This document shows, one piece after another, positions 35,790 through 44,560 of a stretch of DNA of 52,704 bases. Numbering within the stretch: position 1 is the stretch's first letter; every line of letters begins with the position of its first letter. The stretch spans positions 58,182-110,885 of the forward strand of contig WVYN01000015.1 of NCBI GenBank assembly GCA_011772965.1, read 5' to 3'. The DNA is from Gammaproteobacteria bacterium. Lineage in GTDB: Bacteria; Pseudomonadota; Gammaproteobacteria; Eutrophobiales; Eutrophobiaceae. The translations under genes and the position numbers were made by a program. Under the pieces are notes generated by a model. The model made no database searches, was not told where the DNA came from, and saw nothing but the letters and a program-made list of their open reading frames with translations.

Positions 35790-36407
35790 ATGACCGATTC
35801 CAATAGAACCATGTTTTTGAATGTCATGCTTGTTCTGCTGGCCTACCTGCTTGGCTCGATATCTTCAGCCGTGGTTGTGTGCAAAGTGACGGGATTGAGT
35901 GATCCACGTAGCCATGGTTCTAAAAATCCAGGTGCAACCAATGTCCTTCGCCTGCACGGAAAAAAAGCAGCGGCTCTGACTTTAACCGGTGATGTATTGA
36001 AAGGCTTTGTCCCGGTGTTTGTTGTCTACCTGTTAAACGCACCCTTGCCGGTACTGGGACTTGCAGCCCTGGCTGCATTCTGCGGTCACCTGTTTCCGGT
36101 GTTTTTCAGATTCCAAGGCGGCAAGGGTGTGGCAACCTTGATCGGCGTCTTGTTTGGTATTAATGCATTCCTGGGACTGGCATTTGTGGTGACCTGGCTG
36201 ATCGTGGCGTTTCTGTTTCGTTACTCGTCCCTCGCAGGCCTGACCGCCAGTGCACTGGCACCGGTCTATTGTGGCTTGCTCAACCCCTCACCCTATCTTG
36301 TAATCCCGGTGAGTATCATGGCCGTAATTCTATTCTGGAGACACCGCAGTAATATCCGCAATCTGCTAAGCGGAACCGAGGACAAGATAGGCGAGAAAAA
36401 CGGCTAG
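35790..36407 (+). CDS. plsY: Glycerol-3-phosphate acyltransferase PlsY
   Basis: Inner-membrane enzyme that acylates glycerol-3-phosphate using acyl-phosphate, the first step of phospholipid synthesis. It has 205 residues with five helices. Family motifs are [40 protein letters not shown] and [15 protein letters not shown] second ATG seven codons downstream is also plausible. The plsY-folB divergent pair beside tsaD and rpsU is a common gammaproteobacterial arrangement. The stop overlaps that of tsaD by four bases. Confidence 0.96.
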   Translation: MTDSNRTMFLNVMLVLLAYLLGSISSAVVVCKVTGLSDPRSHGSKNPGATNVLRLHGKKAAALTLTGDVLKGFVPVFVVYLLNAPLPVLGLAALAAFCGHLFPVFFRFQGGKGVATLIGVLFGINAFLGLAFVVTWLIVAFLFRYSSLAGLTASALAPVYCGLLNPSPYLVIPVSIMAVILFWRHRSNIRNLLSGTEDKIGEKNG

Positions 36408-37417
36408 CTCGGCACCAGTTCCTCCATCGGCCAGCGCGGCCTGGCTTTAAATTGCAATGGCTCCTTAAGCCCTGCCGCCAGCTTCAAACAACCCAGGTAA
36501 GCAATCATGGCACCATTATCCGTGCAGAATGCCGGTCGCGGATAATACACCTTGGCATCGAGATCATCCGCCAGGTTTGCCAGCGCCTCACGTAATTGTC
36601 GGTTAGCACTTACTCCTCCGGCGGCGACCAGGGAACGCAGTCCAGTTTGTTCGAGTGCGCGTTGGCATTTCAGCACCAGTGTGTCCACTACCGCGTCTAT
36701 AAACGCCCGGGCTATATCAGCCCGTAACCCGTCATCCAAGTCATGAGCACTGACAGTATTGAGAGCATGGGTCTTCAGGCCACTGAAACTGAAGTCAAGT
36801 CCTGGGCGATCGGTCATCGGACGGGGAAAGGTAAAACGGTCAGGATTGCCCTTTTCAGCCAAGGCCGACAGGGCCGGTCCGCCGGGATACCCTAAACCAA
36901 GCAGCTTGGCCGTCTTGTCAAAGGCCTCACCGGCGGCGTCATCGAGGGATTCACCCAGGATACGATATTGCCCGGGCTCGTCGACCTCAACCAGTTGGGT
37001 ATGGCCGCCGGAGACCAGCAAGGCGATAAACGGGCATTCCGGGGCATTGTCCTCCAGCATGGGAGCCAGCAGGTGGGCCTCCATATGATGGACACCAATG
37101 GCCGGGATCCCCCAGCCATAGGCAAGACTGCGGCCTACAGCCACTCCAACCAGTAGTGCCCCGATAAGCCCAGGCCCGGCCGTATAGGCGATGCCATCGA
37201 TATCGGTTTTTATTACTCCGGCTTCTTCCAGGACCGAGTTGATGAGCGGGATGATCCGGCGTATATGGTCCCGGGATGCAAGTTCCGGTACTACGCCGCC
37301 GTATTGACTGTGCATCGCCACCTGGCTATGCAGGGCATGAGCCAGCAAGCCCTTTTCACCGTCATAGAGCGCAATACCGGTCTCGTCGCAGGAGGTTTCT
37401 ATCCCCAGAACGCGCAT
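36404..37417 (-). CDS. tsaD: tRNA N6-threonylcarbamoyladenosine transferase TsaD
   Basis: Transfers the threonylcarbamoyl group to A37 of ANN-reading tRNAs, together with TsaB/TsaE. Its 337 residues have the ASKHA fold: [19 protein letters not shown], the metal motif [30 protein letters not shown] and [13 protein letters not shown]. Both CAT-anticodon tRNAs in this window carry A37 and belong to its substrate class. It diverges from rpsU and overlaps plsY tail-to-tail by four bases. Confidence 0.98.
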   Translation of the reverse strand: MRVLGIETSCDETGIALYDGEKGLLAHALHSQVAMHSQYGGVVPELASRDHIRRIIPLINSVLEEAGVIKTDIDGIAYTAGPGLIGALLVGVAVGRSLAYGWGIPAIGVHHMEAHLLAPMLEDNAPECPFIALLVSGGHTQLVEVDEPGQYRILGESLDDAAGEAFDKTAKLLGLGYPGGPALSALAEKGNPDRFTFPRPMTDRPGLDFSFSGLKTHALNTVSAHDLDDGLRADIARAFIDAVVDTLVLKCQRALEQTGLRSLVAAGGVSANRQLREALANLADDLDAKVYYPRPAFCTDNGAMIAYLGCLKLAAGLKEPLQFKARPRWPMEELVPS

Positions 37418-37454
37418 TTTCTCTGGCTATCCCGCTGAAATAAGTAACAAATCA

Positions 37455-37482
37455 TTGCATTTCTCAGTTCAGTCACTAGAAT
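37455..37482 (+). promoter_or_regulatory. Candidate sigma-70 promoter for rpsU
   Basis: TTGCAT (37455-37460), 16-base spacer, TAGAAT (37477-37482): four of six and five of six matches to consensus. Transcription would start near 37489, about 48 bases before rpsU. In E. coli rpsU-dnaG-rpoD is driven from this position. Confidence 0.6.
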
Positions 37483-37536
37483 GACCGCTTTTTCGTCACT
37501 GACATCAAATTCAAGATCCTAGGAAATACGATTTTT

Positions 37537-37758
37537 ATGCCATCAGTCAAAGTGAAAGATAACGAGCCTTTTGATATTGCACTGCGCCGCTTCAAGCGTG
37601 CCTGCGAAAAAGCAGGTATCCTGGCCGAGGTTCACAGACGTGAATTTTACGAGAAACCAACCCAGGTTAGAAAGCGCAAGGCTGCAGCCGCAGTAAAGCG
37701 ACATCAAAAGAAAGCGTTTCGTTCCAATACAAATCGCCGTTCTGCTCGCCGCTACTGA
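37537..37758 (+). CDS. rpsU: 30S ribosomal protein S21
   Basis: A 73-residue basic protein: [40 protein letters not shown], then a Lys/Arg-rich tail ending RSARRY. Length and sequence are canonical. It is the first gene of the macromolecular-synthesis cluster rpsU-yqeY-dnaG-rpoD. Confidence 0.98.
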   Translation: MPSVKVKDNEPFDIALRRFKRACEKAGILAEVHRREFYEKPTQVRKRKAAAAVKRHQKKAFRSNTNRRSARRY

Positions 37759-37779
37759 TAATCCTCTACCCTCCCCAAC

Positions 37780-38229
37780 ATGTCATCCGGAATCAAACAC
37801 CGTATCAGCGATGATGTAAAGAACGCTATGCGTAGCAAGGATAAGGAACGCCTGTCAACCCTGAGAATGATTACGGCCGCTATCAAACAAAAAGAAGTAG
37901 ATGAGCGTGCGGACCTGGATGATGGCCAGGTACTTGCCGTTCTGGACAAGATGGCAAAACAACATCGTGATTCCATTGAGCAGTATCAAAAAGCTGGCCG
38001 CGATGACCTGGTTGCAAAGGAAACCAGTGAACTTGAGGTGGTGAAATCCTACCTGCCTGAACAATTGTCCGAGGCGGAAATCCGGCAAATCATCAAAGAA
38101 ACCATCCAGGCGACCGGTGCCAGCAGAATGCAGGATATGGGTAAGTTGATGGGCCAGCTGAAACCCAGGCTGCAGGGTCGTGCCGACATGGGCAAGGTTT
38201 CCGGCCTGATCAAACAAGCCTTATCATAA
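37780..38229 (+). CDS. GatB/YqeY domain protein
   Basis: A 149-residue soluble protein with the YqeY domain also found at the C-terminus of the GatB amidotransferase subunit: RISDDVKNAMRSKDKERLST, LRMITAAIKQKEVDERADL, EQYQKAGRDDLVAKE, LPEQLSEAEI, and MGKLMGQLKPRLQGRADM. It probably contacts tRNA, but its role as a stand-alone protein is not established. The insertion between rpsU and dnaG is typical outside enterobacteria. Confidence 0.95.
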   Translation: MSSGIKHRISDDVKNAMRSKDKERLSTLRMITAAIKQKEVDERADLDDGQVLAVLDKMAKQHRDSIEQYQKAGRDDLVAKETSELEVVKSYLPEQLSEAEIRQIIKETIQATGASRMQDMGKLMGQLKPRLQGRADMGKVSGLIKQALS

Positions 38230-38340
38230 GACCCGATCCCGGGACTCGTTGGCAATACAACTATCTGTATTTTCAATTAATTTTTGGCCTGTCGCTGTTT
38301 ATACCCGGGCTGTTTATACTGGCCTATTTGAATATTGATC

Positions 38341-40119
38341 ATGGCCGGACTGATACCCCAGCAATTTATTGATGACTTGTTGACCCGTGTTGACATCATC
38401 GATGTTATCGATGGTTATGTTGCCCTGAAGAAAGCCGGGCGCAACCACCAGGCCCGTTGCCCGTTCCATGAAGAGAAGACCCCTTCTTTCACCGTCAGCC
38501 AGGAAAAACAGTTTTATCACTGCTTCGGTTGCGGGGCGAACGGTACGGCCATTACCTTCCTGATGGAGTATGCTGGCCTTGATTTTGTCTCGGCCATCGA
38601 GGAACTGGCTTCCAGGGTTGGTCTTGAAGTCCCGCGTGAAGGCGGCATCAACCCGAAAGATGCCCACCTCACCCAGCTCTATGAATTGATGGAACTGGTC
38701 GTTCACTACTATACCCGGCAACTGCGGGAACACCCCCGGGCACAACAGGCGATAACCTATCTGAAAGATCGGGGCCTTACCGGGAAACTGGCGGCGGATT
38801 ATGAACTGGGCTATGCCCCGCCCGGCTGGGACGCTTTGATTAACGCGCTCGGGAACTCCACGGAAGCTCTCGGCCGCCTGTACGATATCGGGTTGGTCAT
38901 TCGCAAAGATTCGGGCAATTACTATGACCGTTTCAGAAACCGAATCATCTTTCCCATCCGTGACCAGCGTGGCCGCGCGATTGGTCTGGGCGGCCGGGTA
39001 CTGGACCAGGACGACACCCCCAAGTACCTCAATTCCCCTGAAACACCAATCTTTCACAAGGGACGTGAGCTATACGGCCTCTACCAGGCCAGGAAGTCTC
39101 TAAAAGAATGCGATCATCTTTATGTCGTGGAAGGCTACATGGATGTATTGGCACTGGCCCAGCACGGCATTCCTAACTGTGTTGCAACGCTAGGCACCGC
39201 AGCGACATCTGAGCACCTGGATCGACTGTTCCGCTCTACATCCCGGATCATTTTCTGCTTTGATGGCGACACGGCCGGGGATAAGGCCGCCTGGCGGGCA
39301 ATGGAAGTTGCCCTGCCCCTGTTGCGGGAAGGTCGCCAGATCTTTTTTATGTTCATGCCTGAAGGACAGGACCCGGATGATTTTGTCCGCCAGTTTGGCG
39401 CTGAAAAATTCACCTCCAACGACCAGCGAGTGGCTCTGTCCAGTTACCTTTTCGAGACGCTGCGCGAGCAGATTGATCTCAGCACCCTGGAGGGCCGGGC
39501 CCGGTTTGCAGAAAAAGCCATTCCCTACATTTCAAGGATCCCCGCTGGCGCCTTGCAGGCCCTGCTGATCAGCGACCTTGCAAAACAGTGCCAGCTTCAG
39601 GAAGAGGCATTGGTGAGTTTGCTGAAGGAAACCAAACCTGCACCTGAGATTGTGCGCAGTAATGTACGCAGTGCCCAGACAGCAAGGCGATGCACACCGA
39701 TGACACCGATCAGCAAGGCTATACAATTACTGTTACACCACCCTCAACTCAGCATCAGCGACGAGCAACTCACTCGACTCCGGAACATCAAGGACCCGGG
39801 CGTTGAATTTCTGCTGGAACTCCTGGAGTTTTGCCGCAGTCAGAAACAGGTCAACACCGCCAGGATACTGGAACACTGGCGGGATAACCGTTACGGGAAA
39901 CGACTCAGGGAACTGGCAACCCAGGAGAATCCCCTGATTCATGATGATTCAGTGGATGACGAGGCCTTTAAAAATGAATTAATCGACTATATTTCAGATA
40001 TCGAACGGTCCATTCATGAGGAAAAACGCCAGATGCAAAGACGCAATATCAAGGGCTGGGATGATTTCAGGCAATTGTATGACAAATCCATAGGCAAACC
40101 GGGCCAGGGAACCAGCTAG
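38341..40119 (+). CDS. dnaG: DNA primase DnaG
   Basis: Synthesises RNA primers for replication. About 592 residues in three domains: the N-terminal zinc ribbon (ARCPFHEEKTPSF, FYHCFGCGANG), the RNA polymerase core with RNRIIFPIRDQRGRAIGLGG and TOPRIM VVEGYMDVLALAQHG and FDGDTAGDKAA, and a C-terminal helicase-binding domain (about 440-592). ATG 38341 gives MAGLIPQQFIDDLL; a TTG six bases earlier is discarded. It is separated from yqeY by 111 bases without a visible terminator. Confidence 0.98.
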   Translation: MAGLIPQQFIDDLLTRVDIIDVIDGYVALKKAGRNHQARCPFHEEKTPSFTVSQEKQFYHCFGCGANGTAITFLMEYAGLDFVSAIEELASRVGLEVPREGGINPKDAHLTQLYELMELVVHYYTRQLREHPRAQQAITYLKDRGLTGKLAADYELGYAPPGWDALINALGNSTEALGRLYDIGLVIRKDSGNYYDRFRNRIIFPIRDQRGRAIGLGGRVLDQDDTPKYLNSPETPIFHKGRELYGLYQARKSLKECDHLYVVEGYMDVLALAQHGIPNCVATLGTAATSEHLDRLFRSTSRIIFCFDGDTAGDKAAWRAMEVALPLLREGRQIFFMFMPEGQDPDDFVRQFGAEKFTSNDQRVALSSYLFETLREQIDLSTLEGRARFAEKAIPYISRIPAGALQALLISDLAKQCQLQEEALVSLLKETKPAPEIVRSNVRSAQTARRCTPMTPISKAIQLLLHHPQLSISDEQLTRLRNIKDPGVEFLLELLEFCRSQKQVNTARILEHWRDNRYGKRLRELATQENPLIHDDSVDDEAFKNELIDYISDIERSIHEEKRQMQRRNIKGWDDFRQLYDKSIGKPGQGTS

Positions 40120-40134
40120 CGCATCTTGGAAAGT

Positions 40135-40143
40135 ATGCTATAC
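40135..40143 (+). promoter_or_regulatory. Candidate extended -10 promoter for rpoD
   Basis: TGCTATACT (extended -10 TGnTATAAT, one mismatch) lies 94 bases upstream of rpoD, inside the 117-base dnaG-rpoD gap. A second possible -35, TTGACA, is at 40157-40162 but has only a poor -10 (TCAAAT) 17 bases on. An internal rpoD promoter is known in E. coli, where it lies in dnaG. Confidence 0.45.
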
Positions 40144-40236
40144 TTGAGCGTTTATGTTGACACTTTATTTTTAATCAAATCAAATACTTAGAGCGAATAT
40201 CCGCCTAGCAAATCCCGAGCCAAAATCACGAATCCT

Positions 40237-42111
40237 ATGGAAAATGTTGATCAAGTCAACTCTCAAGACGAACAGTCGTCGCAATTAAAACTGCTCATTG
40301 CCAAGGGCAAGGAACAGGGATTCTTGACCTATCATGAGGTCAATGATCACTTGCCTGATGACATTGTCGATCCGGAGCAGGTTGAAGATATTATCAATAT
40401 GATCAATGACATGGGGATAACTGTCTATGAATCCCCGCCGGATCTCGACATCATCATGACCGACAGCACGGAGGGCCCTGACGAGGAGGCAGCTGCGGAA
40501 GCCGCAGCCGCACTGGCCAGTGTCGAGAATGAATTTGGCCGTACTACAGATCCGGTGCGCATGTACATGCGTGAAATGGGTACCGTCGACCTCCTCACCC
40601 GCGAGGGCGAAATCAAAATCGCCAAACGTATCGAGGAGGGTATCGGACAAGTCCTGAAGGCCCTGGCTACCTATCCCGGCACCATTGAAAGCTTGCTGAA
40701 CAATTACCTCTCGGTCCAGAAGGAAGAACTGAAACTGAGTGACATTATCATCGGGTTTACCGATCTGGAGGAATACCCGGATGACGGGATATTGCCGGAA
40801 AACAATAATAACAATGACATCTCTAGTGAAGATGATACGGCCGAGAGTGACGATGACGAAGACAATGACGACGATGATTCTGATTCAGATGACGAGCCAG
40901 AGGCAACCCTGGATCTCGAGGCTGTGCGTGAACACGTGGAATCCGTTGCCAAGCTGTTTAACAGGGTTAATCGTTCCGTCAAGCGCAATGGCAGACATCA
41001 CAAGAAAACGGTCGCGTTACAGGAAGAATTGACCCTGATATTCCTTGGTCTGCGCCTGACGCCCAAGTTCATCGATCTTCTGACCATGAATGTCAGGCAC
41101 CTTGTCGAAATCATCCGATCCGCTGAACGCAACATCATGAATCTCTGTGTCAAACAGGGGAAAATGCCGCGCAAGGAATTTATCGCCACTTTCCCGGGCA
41201 ATGAAACCAACCCGCAATGGACCAGGTCTATTGCCAGATCCAGGAAACCTTATGCCAAAAAAATAAAGGAGTTTCAGGACGAGATCATTACGATTCAGCA
41301 GAGACTCGCGGAGATTTTCACCGAGGAGTTGACCATCTCCGATGTCAAGGACATCAACCGTCGAATATCGATTGGCGAAGCAAAGGCCCGGCGGGCAAAG
41401 AAGGAAATGGTGGAAGCCAACCTCAGGCTCGTGATTTCGATCGCCAAGAAATACACCAACCGTGGCCTGTTGTTCCTGGACCTGATCCAGGAAGGTAATA
41501 TCGGCCTGATGAAAGCCGTGGACAAGTTTGAATACCGTCGTGGTTACAAGTTTTCCACCTATGCGACCTGGTGGATACGGCAGGCTATAACCCGTTCCAT
41601 AGCTGACCAGGCCAGGACCATTCGTATACCGGTTCACATGATTGAAACCATCAATAAACTGAACCGGATTTCGCGGCAGATACTCCAGGAAAAGGGACGT
41701 GAACCGACGCCTGAAGAACTGGCAGAAAGAATGGAAATGCCGGAGGAGAAAATCAGGAAAGTCCTCAAGATTGCAAAAGAACCCATCTCCATGGAAACAC
41801 CCATTGGCGATGATGAAGATTCGCACCTTGGTGATTTCATCGAAGACCTGAACATCCTGGCGCCCAGTGAGTCCGCTGGCTTTGAAGGCCTGCGGCGGAC
41901 GACCCGTGAAGCGCTGTCCGGACTCACACCACGCGAGGCCAAGGTGCTGAGAATGCGGTTCGGCATTGATATGAATACGGATCACACGCTTGAGGAGGTG
42001 GGTAAACAATTTGACGTCACCCGTGAGCGCATCCGCCAGATTGAGGCCAAGGCCCTCAGGAAACTCAGGCATCCCAGCCGTTCCGAACAGCTGAAAACCT
42101 TCCTGGATTGA
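40237..42111 (+). CDS. rpoD: RNA polymerase primary sigma factor RpoD (sigma-70)
   Basis: A 624-residue housekeeping sigma. Region 1.1 is residues 1-80, region 1.2 [20 protein letters not shown]. The non-conserved region carries a highly acidic patch (about 195-225, runs of Asp/Ser/Glu). Region 2 includes [19 protein letters not shown] and [15 protein letters not shown]; region 3 [13 protein letters not shown]; region 4 [20 protein letters not shown] with the -35-binding helix. It recognises promoters such as TTGACA-N17-TATAAT. It is followed by a hairpin and tRNA-Ile2. Confidence 0.99.
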   Translation: MENVDQVNSQDEQSSQLKLLIAKGKEQGFLTYHEVNDHLPDDIVDPEQVEDIINMINDMGITVYESPPDLDIIMTDSTEGPDEEAAAEAAAALASVENEFGRTTDPVRMYMREMGTVDLLTREGEIKIAKRIEEGIGQVLKALATYPGTIESLLNNYLSVQKEELKLSDIIIGFTDLEEYPDDGILPENNNNNDISSEDDTAESDDDEDNDDDDSDSDDEPEATLDLEAVREHVESVAKLFNRVNRSVKRNGRHHKKTVALQEELTLIFLGLRLTPKFIDLLTMNVRHLVEIIRSAERNIMNLCVKQGKMPRKEFIATFPGNETNPQWTRSIARSRKPYAKKIKEFQDEIITIQQRLAEIFTEELTISDVKDINRRISIGEAKARRAKKEMVEANLRLVISIAKKYTNRGLLFLDLIQEGNIGLMKAVDKFEYRRGYKFSTYATWWIRQAITRSIADQARTIRIPVHMIETINKLNRISRQILQEKGREPTPEELAERMEMPEEKIRKVLKIAKEPISMETPIGDDEDSHLGDFIEDLNILAPSESAGFEGLRRTTREALSGLTPREAKVLRMRFGIDMNTDHTLEEVGKQFDVTRERIRQIEAKALRKLRHPSRSEQLKTFLD

Positions 42112-42115
42112 TCAA

Positions 42116-42143
42116 CTGCCAGAAGGAACAATTACTCTGGCAG
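42116..42143 (+). other. Hairpin between rpoD and tRNA-Ile2
   Basis: CTGCCAGA pairs perfectly with TCTGGCAG around a 12-base loop, five bases after the rpoD stop and 17 before the tRNA. No T-run follows, so it is not an intrinsic terminator. It could stabilise or mark the 3' end of rpoD mRNA after tRNA processing of a joint transcript. Confidence 0.55.
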
Positions 42144-42159
42144 GCACCCGCCTTTCACC

Positions 42160-42236
42160 GGGCCTGTAGCTCAGTTGGTTAGAGCAGTGGACTCATAATC
42201 CATTGGTCGTAGGTTCGAGTCCTACCGGGCCCACCA
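42160..42236 (+). tRNA. tRNA-Ile2 (anticodon CAT, to be lysidinylated)
   Basis: A complete 77-base cloverleaf with encoded CCA: acceptor GGGCCTG/CGGGCCC, D-arm GCTC...GAGC, anticodon stem GTGGA/TCCAT with loop CTCATAA, T-arm GTAGG TTCGAGT CCTAC. The anticodon is CAT. The acceptor pairs C4-G69 and C5-G68 are the TilS identity elements that separate tRNA-Ile2 from tRNA-Met, so C34 should become lysidine and the tRNA read AUA. The position after rpoD parallels the rpoD-ileX neighbourhood of E. coli. Confidence 0.9.
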
Positions 42237-42308
42237 ATTAATAAAAAGCTTATCTATCACAGTTAAATTGTTCACTGCATTCACTGCGATTCGTAATTTT
42301 ACATGTGG

Positions 42309-42443
42309 CTAGCGATAGAAAAGCAGGTACATCACCACGATAACCACCGGTATCGAGAGTATCCCCCCGTACAAGGCCAGGACTATCTGACCCATTACGT
42401 CCGACTGCGCGTTCAATAGATTATGGAATTCCCACGGTTGCAT
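42309..42443 (-). CDS. Small membrane protein, 44 residues
   Basis: A short frame with very good signals: ATG 42443 preceded by GGGGGGAG four to five bases upstream. The peptide begins MQPWEFHNLLNAQSDVMGQI and continues as one hydrophobic helix (VLALYGGILSIPVVIVVMYL) ending LFYR, giving a single-pass inner-membrane protein with a short basic C-terminus. I do not recognise a family. It lies alone between tRNA-Ile2 and a terminator, on the opposite strand to rpoD. Composition and ribosome binding site argue against chance, but homologues would be needed for proof. Confidence 0.65.
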   Translation of the reverse strand: MQPWEFHNLLNAQSDVMGQIVLALYGGILSIPVVIVVMYLLFYR

Positions 42444-42578
42444 AGCTCCCCCCTGCCGGGCATAAGACCGTTGTGAGTCTTTCTTGTGACTTGCTATTGA
42501 TGATACCAGAACCTCAGTGTGATGTTATGCGCTCTTGAGCTTTTTCAAGGAGGTTAATATTTCCAATAGGTAATAAAA

Positions 42579-42600
42579 AAACCCCGCATTCGCGGGGTTT
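42579..42600 (-). terminator. Intrinsic terminator of the basic secreted-protein gene
   Basis: AAACCCCGC, loop ATTC, GCGGGGTTT: a perfect nine-pair stem with A/T runs on both flanks (A7 on the plus strand gives T7 on the minus). It lies 57 bases past the stop of the gene at 42657-43190 and separates it from the 44-residue gene. Confidence 0.9.
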
Positions 42601-42656
42601 ATATCAGGAGGTCTATCTTAGGAGGAGAGCCGATTGCTAGACCTAGGGGGAAAACT

Positions 42657-43190
42657 TTATCGCTGCCACAGATACAAAAGTTCACCATTCTCTACGGTGG
42701 AAGCTTCCAGGGTAAGAGAGCCATCCAGAGCACCTACCGTATCATTAGAGCCACAGTTATATAACACCGGGTGGTCTAGACAATCTTGTAGCGCAACTCC
42801 GGCTGGGGCAGTACCACCGGCAGCCGTATCCAATACTTCCTGCACCGTGGTCAGTGAATTCACCGTCAGACTCATGAGAGTGCCAGGACTAACAGCAAAG
42901 TCTTGAACTTGCACGGTCCATTCCTCGCCAACACTCGTCGGTTCGGAGCCACCACCATGCTTTGCTTCATAACGGGCCTTGATTTCCTCCCAGCGATCTT
43001 TGTTACGCTTGTGGAATTCTTGCCAGCCATGGTGTTTGCCCTTGCCTTTGTAGTCTTTAGACCAACCATGGCGTTTACCCTTGTCACCATTCCATGGGCC
43101 AGCGTAGGAAATAGAAGGCGCGGCGACGGCCAGTGTCAGAGCGAGACACGTAAGGACCGACATCACATGTTTCAGGTTTAATATTTTCAT
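42657..43190 (-). CDS. Secreted basic His/Lys-rich protein, unknown function
   Basis: A 177-residue exported protein I cannot assign. The signal peptide runs to about residue 30 (VLTCLALTLAVAAPSISYAG). The mature N-terminus is a repetitive basic segment (GDKGKRHGWSKDYKGKGKHH, then GWQEFHKRNKDRWEE) rich in Gly, His, Lys and Trp. The C-terminal half is beta-rich and Thr/Ser-rich with two cysteines (LQDCLDHPVLYNCGSN) that could form a disulfide. GGAGG lies six bases before the ATG, and an intrinsic terminator follows. A surface, metal-binding or matrix role is possible but speculative. Confidence 0.75.
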   Translation of the reverse strand: MKILNLKHVMSVLTCLALTLAVAAPSISYAGPWNGDKGKRHGWSKDYKGKGKHHGWQEFHKRNKDRWEEIKARYEAKHGGGSEPTSVGEEWTVQVQDFAVSPGTLMSLTVNSLTTVQEVLDTAAGGTAPAGVALQDCLDHPVLYNCGSNDTVGALDGSLTLEASTVENGELLYLWQR

Positions 43191-43557
43191 TTGCGACCTC
43201 CGGGTCAGATTGTCTGCATGTTAGTAAACTTGTGCCTATTACCATTCACGATGCATGCCAAAGGTATTATTTATTGCAAAAGCACGGGTATATTTTATTT
43301 AACTCACTGGTTTTATTACTTATTTAGTGAAAATTGGCCGATCAGCCACCAGGCTACAAACGTGAACTCCATCACGGTATTCTCGACATGGTGACTGCTG
43401 TGGGTGACAGTGAATGTCAAAAAGTGACCATCCCTGTCCTCTGGAAAGGGTATGAATTTCCCCGGAAAAACCGGCTGAAAATGGCATAATTCCGGCAGTT
43501 AACAGCAAGGCGAATCGACAGGTATAATCCTTTATCCAAACCAATTATTTATAAGCC
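43191..43557. other. Intergenic region between the secreted-protein gene and DUF4404
   Basis: This 367-base gap holds divergent regulatory DNA and no convincing gene. A minus-strand frame (43320-43544, TTG start, 74 codons) has a faint signal-peptide-like start but no ribosome binding site or family. A 67-codon plus-strand frame is equally unsupported. The part nearest 43191 is AT-rich (about 43250-43330), as expected for a promoter of the minus-strand gene, but I could not choose one pair of hexamers. Confidence 0.5.
43499..43528 (+). promoter_or_regulatory. Sigma-70 promoter for the DUF4404 gene
   Basis: TTAACA (43499-43504), 18-base spacer, TATAAT (43523-43528): five of six and six of six matches. 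The start of transcription would be near 43535, about 23 bases before the ATG at 43558. Confidence 0.7.
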
Positions 43558-43821
43558 ATGGCTCTCAATAAACTGCATAGCGAACTACAGAAACTGCGCG
43601 AAGAAGTAGCATGCCTGTCAAAAGACGATACAGAATCCAGGGACAAACTGAACCGCCTGATCAACGAGTTGGAGAGGAAACTGGATTCGGAAAAAGAGGA
43701 TGATGATCGCAGTTTGATGGACAGTATGAAAGATGCTCTCTCACATTTTGAGACTGAACACCCTCGCGCAACCGCCATATTAAATGACATCATGGTCACA
43801 CTGAGTAACATGGGTATCTAG
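43558..43821 (+). CDS. DUF4404 family protein
   Basis: An 87-residue acidic, coiled-coil protein: LNKLHSELQKLREEVACL, DKLNRLINELERKL, then the family-typical C-terminus ALSHFETEHPRATAILNDIM ending in LSNMGI. Function unknown. It is likely cytosolic and oligomeric from its heptad-like leucines. A good sigma-70 promoter lies just upstream. It may be cotranscribed with the oxidoreductase-like and HIT genes that follow. Confidence 0.88.
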   Translation: MALNKLHSELQKLREEVACLSKDDTESRDKLNRLINELERKLDSEKEDDDRSLMDSMKDALSHFETEHPRATAILNDIMVTLSNMGI

Positions 43822-43881
43822 ACCGTTGTATTCAGAAGATAATCCATAAAAAAATAACCGCAATAATGCCGACCGGAGAAC

Positions 43882-44049
43882 ATGTCAACGACGATACTGC
43901 CGCCGCGGCCACAAAAACCCCTGCCATCTGAGTGTTGTGAGCGTGGTTGCGAGAAATGTGTCTTTGACTATTACGAGGAGGCCCTCAGGCGCTGGGAGGA
44001 GACCGTCCGCCGCCTGCTGTCAGAATCAAGAAAGCTGAATGGTCAGTAG
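43882..44049 (+). CDS. Oxidoreductase-like domain protein (55 residues)
   Basis: A short protein containing the oxidoreductase-like N-terminal motif (PF09791, from memory): PPRPQKPLPSECCERGCEKC followed by VFDYYEEALRRWEE. Four cysteines in ECC-x3-C-x2-C suggest a metal or redox site. In eukaryotes this motif lies at the N-terminus of larger proteins, whereas free-standing bacterial copies like this are common. The ATG at 43882 has GGAGA four bases before it. It lies 60 bases after the DUF4404 stop. Confidence 0.85.
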   Translation: MSTTILPPRPQKPLPSECCERGCEKCVFDYYEEALRRWEETVRRLLSESRKLNGQ

Positions 44050-44496
<447 letters not shown>

Positions 44497-44560
44497 TTGA
44501 ATGGTTTTCTGTCCCTGATTCTTAAATTATACCTATAACAAAAGCTACGGTTCACGTTCG

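Noticed and set aside
41017-42072. 351-codon open frame antisense to rpoD
   Set aside because: A shadow of a highly conserved gene; composition and lack of motifs argue against coding.
43320-43544. 74-codon minus-strand frame with a faint signal peptide
   Set aside because: It depends on a TTG start without ribosome binding site and overlaps the promoter of the DUF4404 gene.
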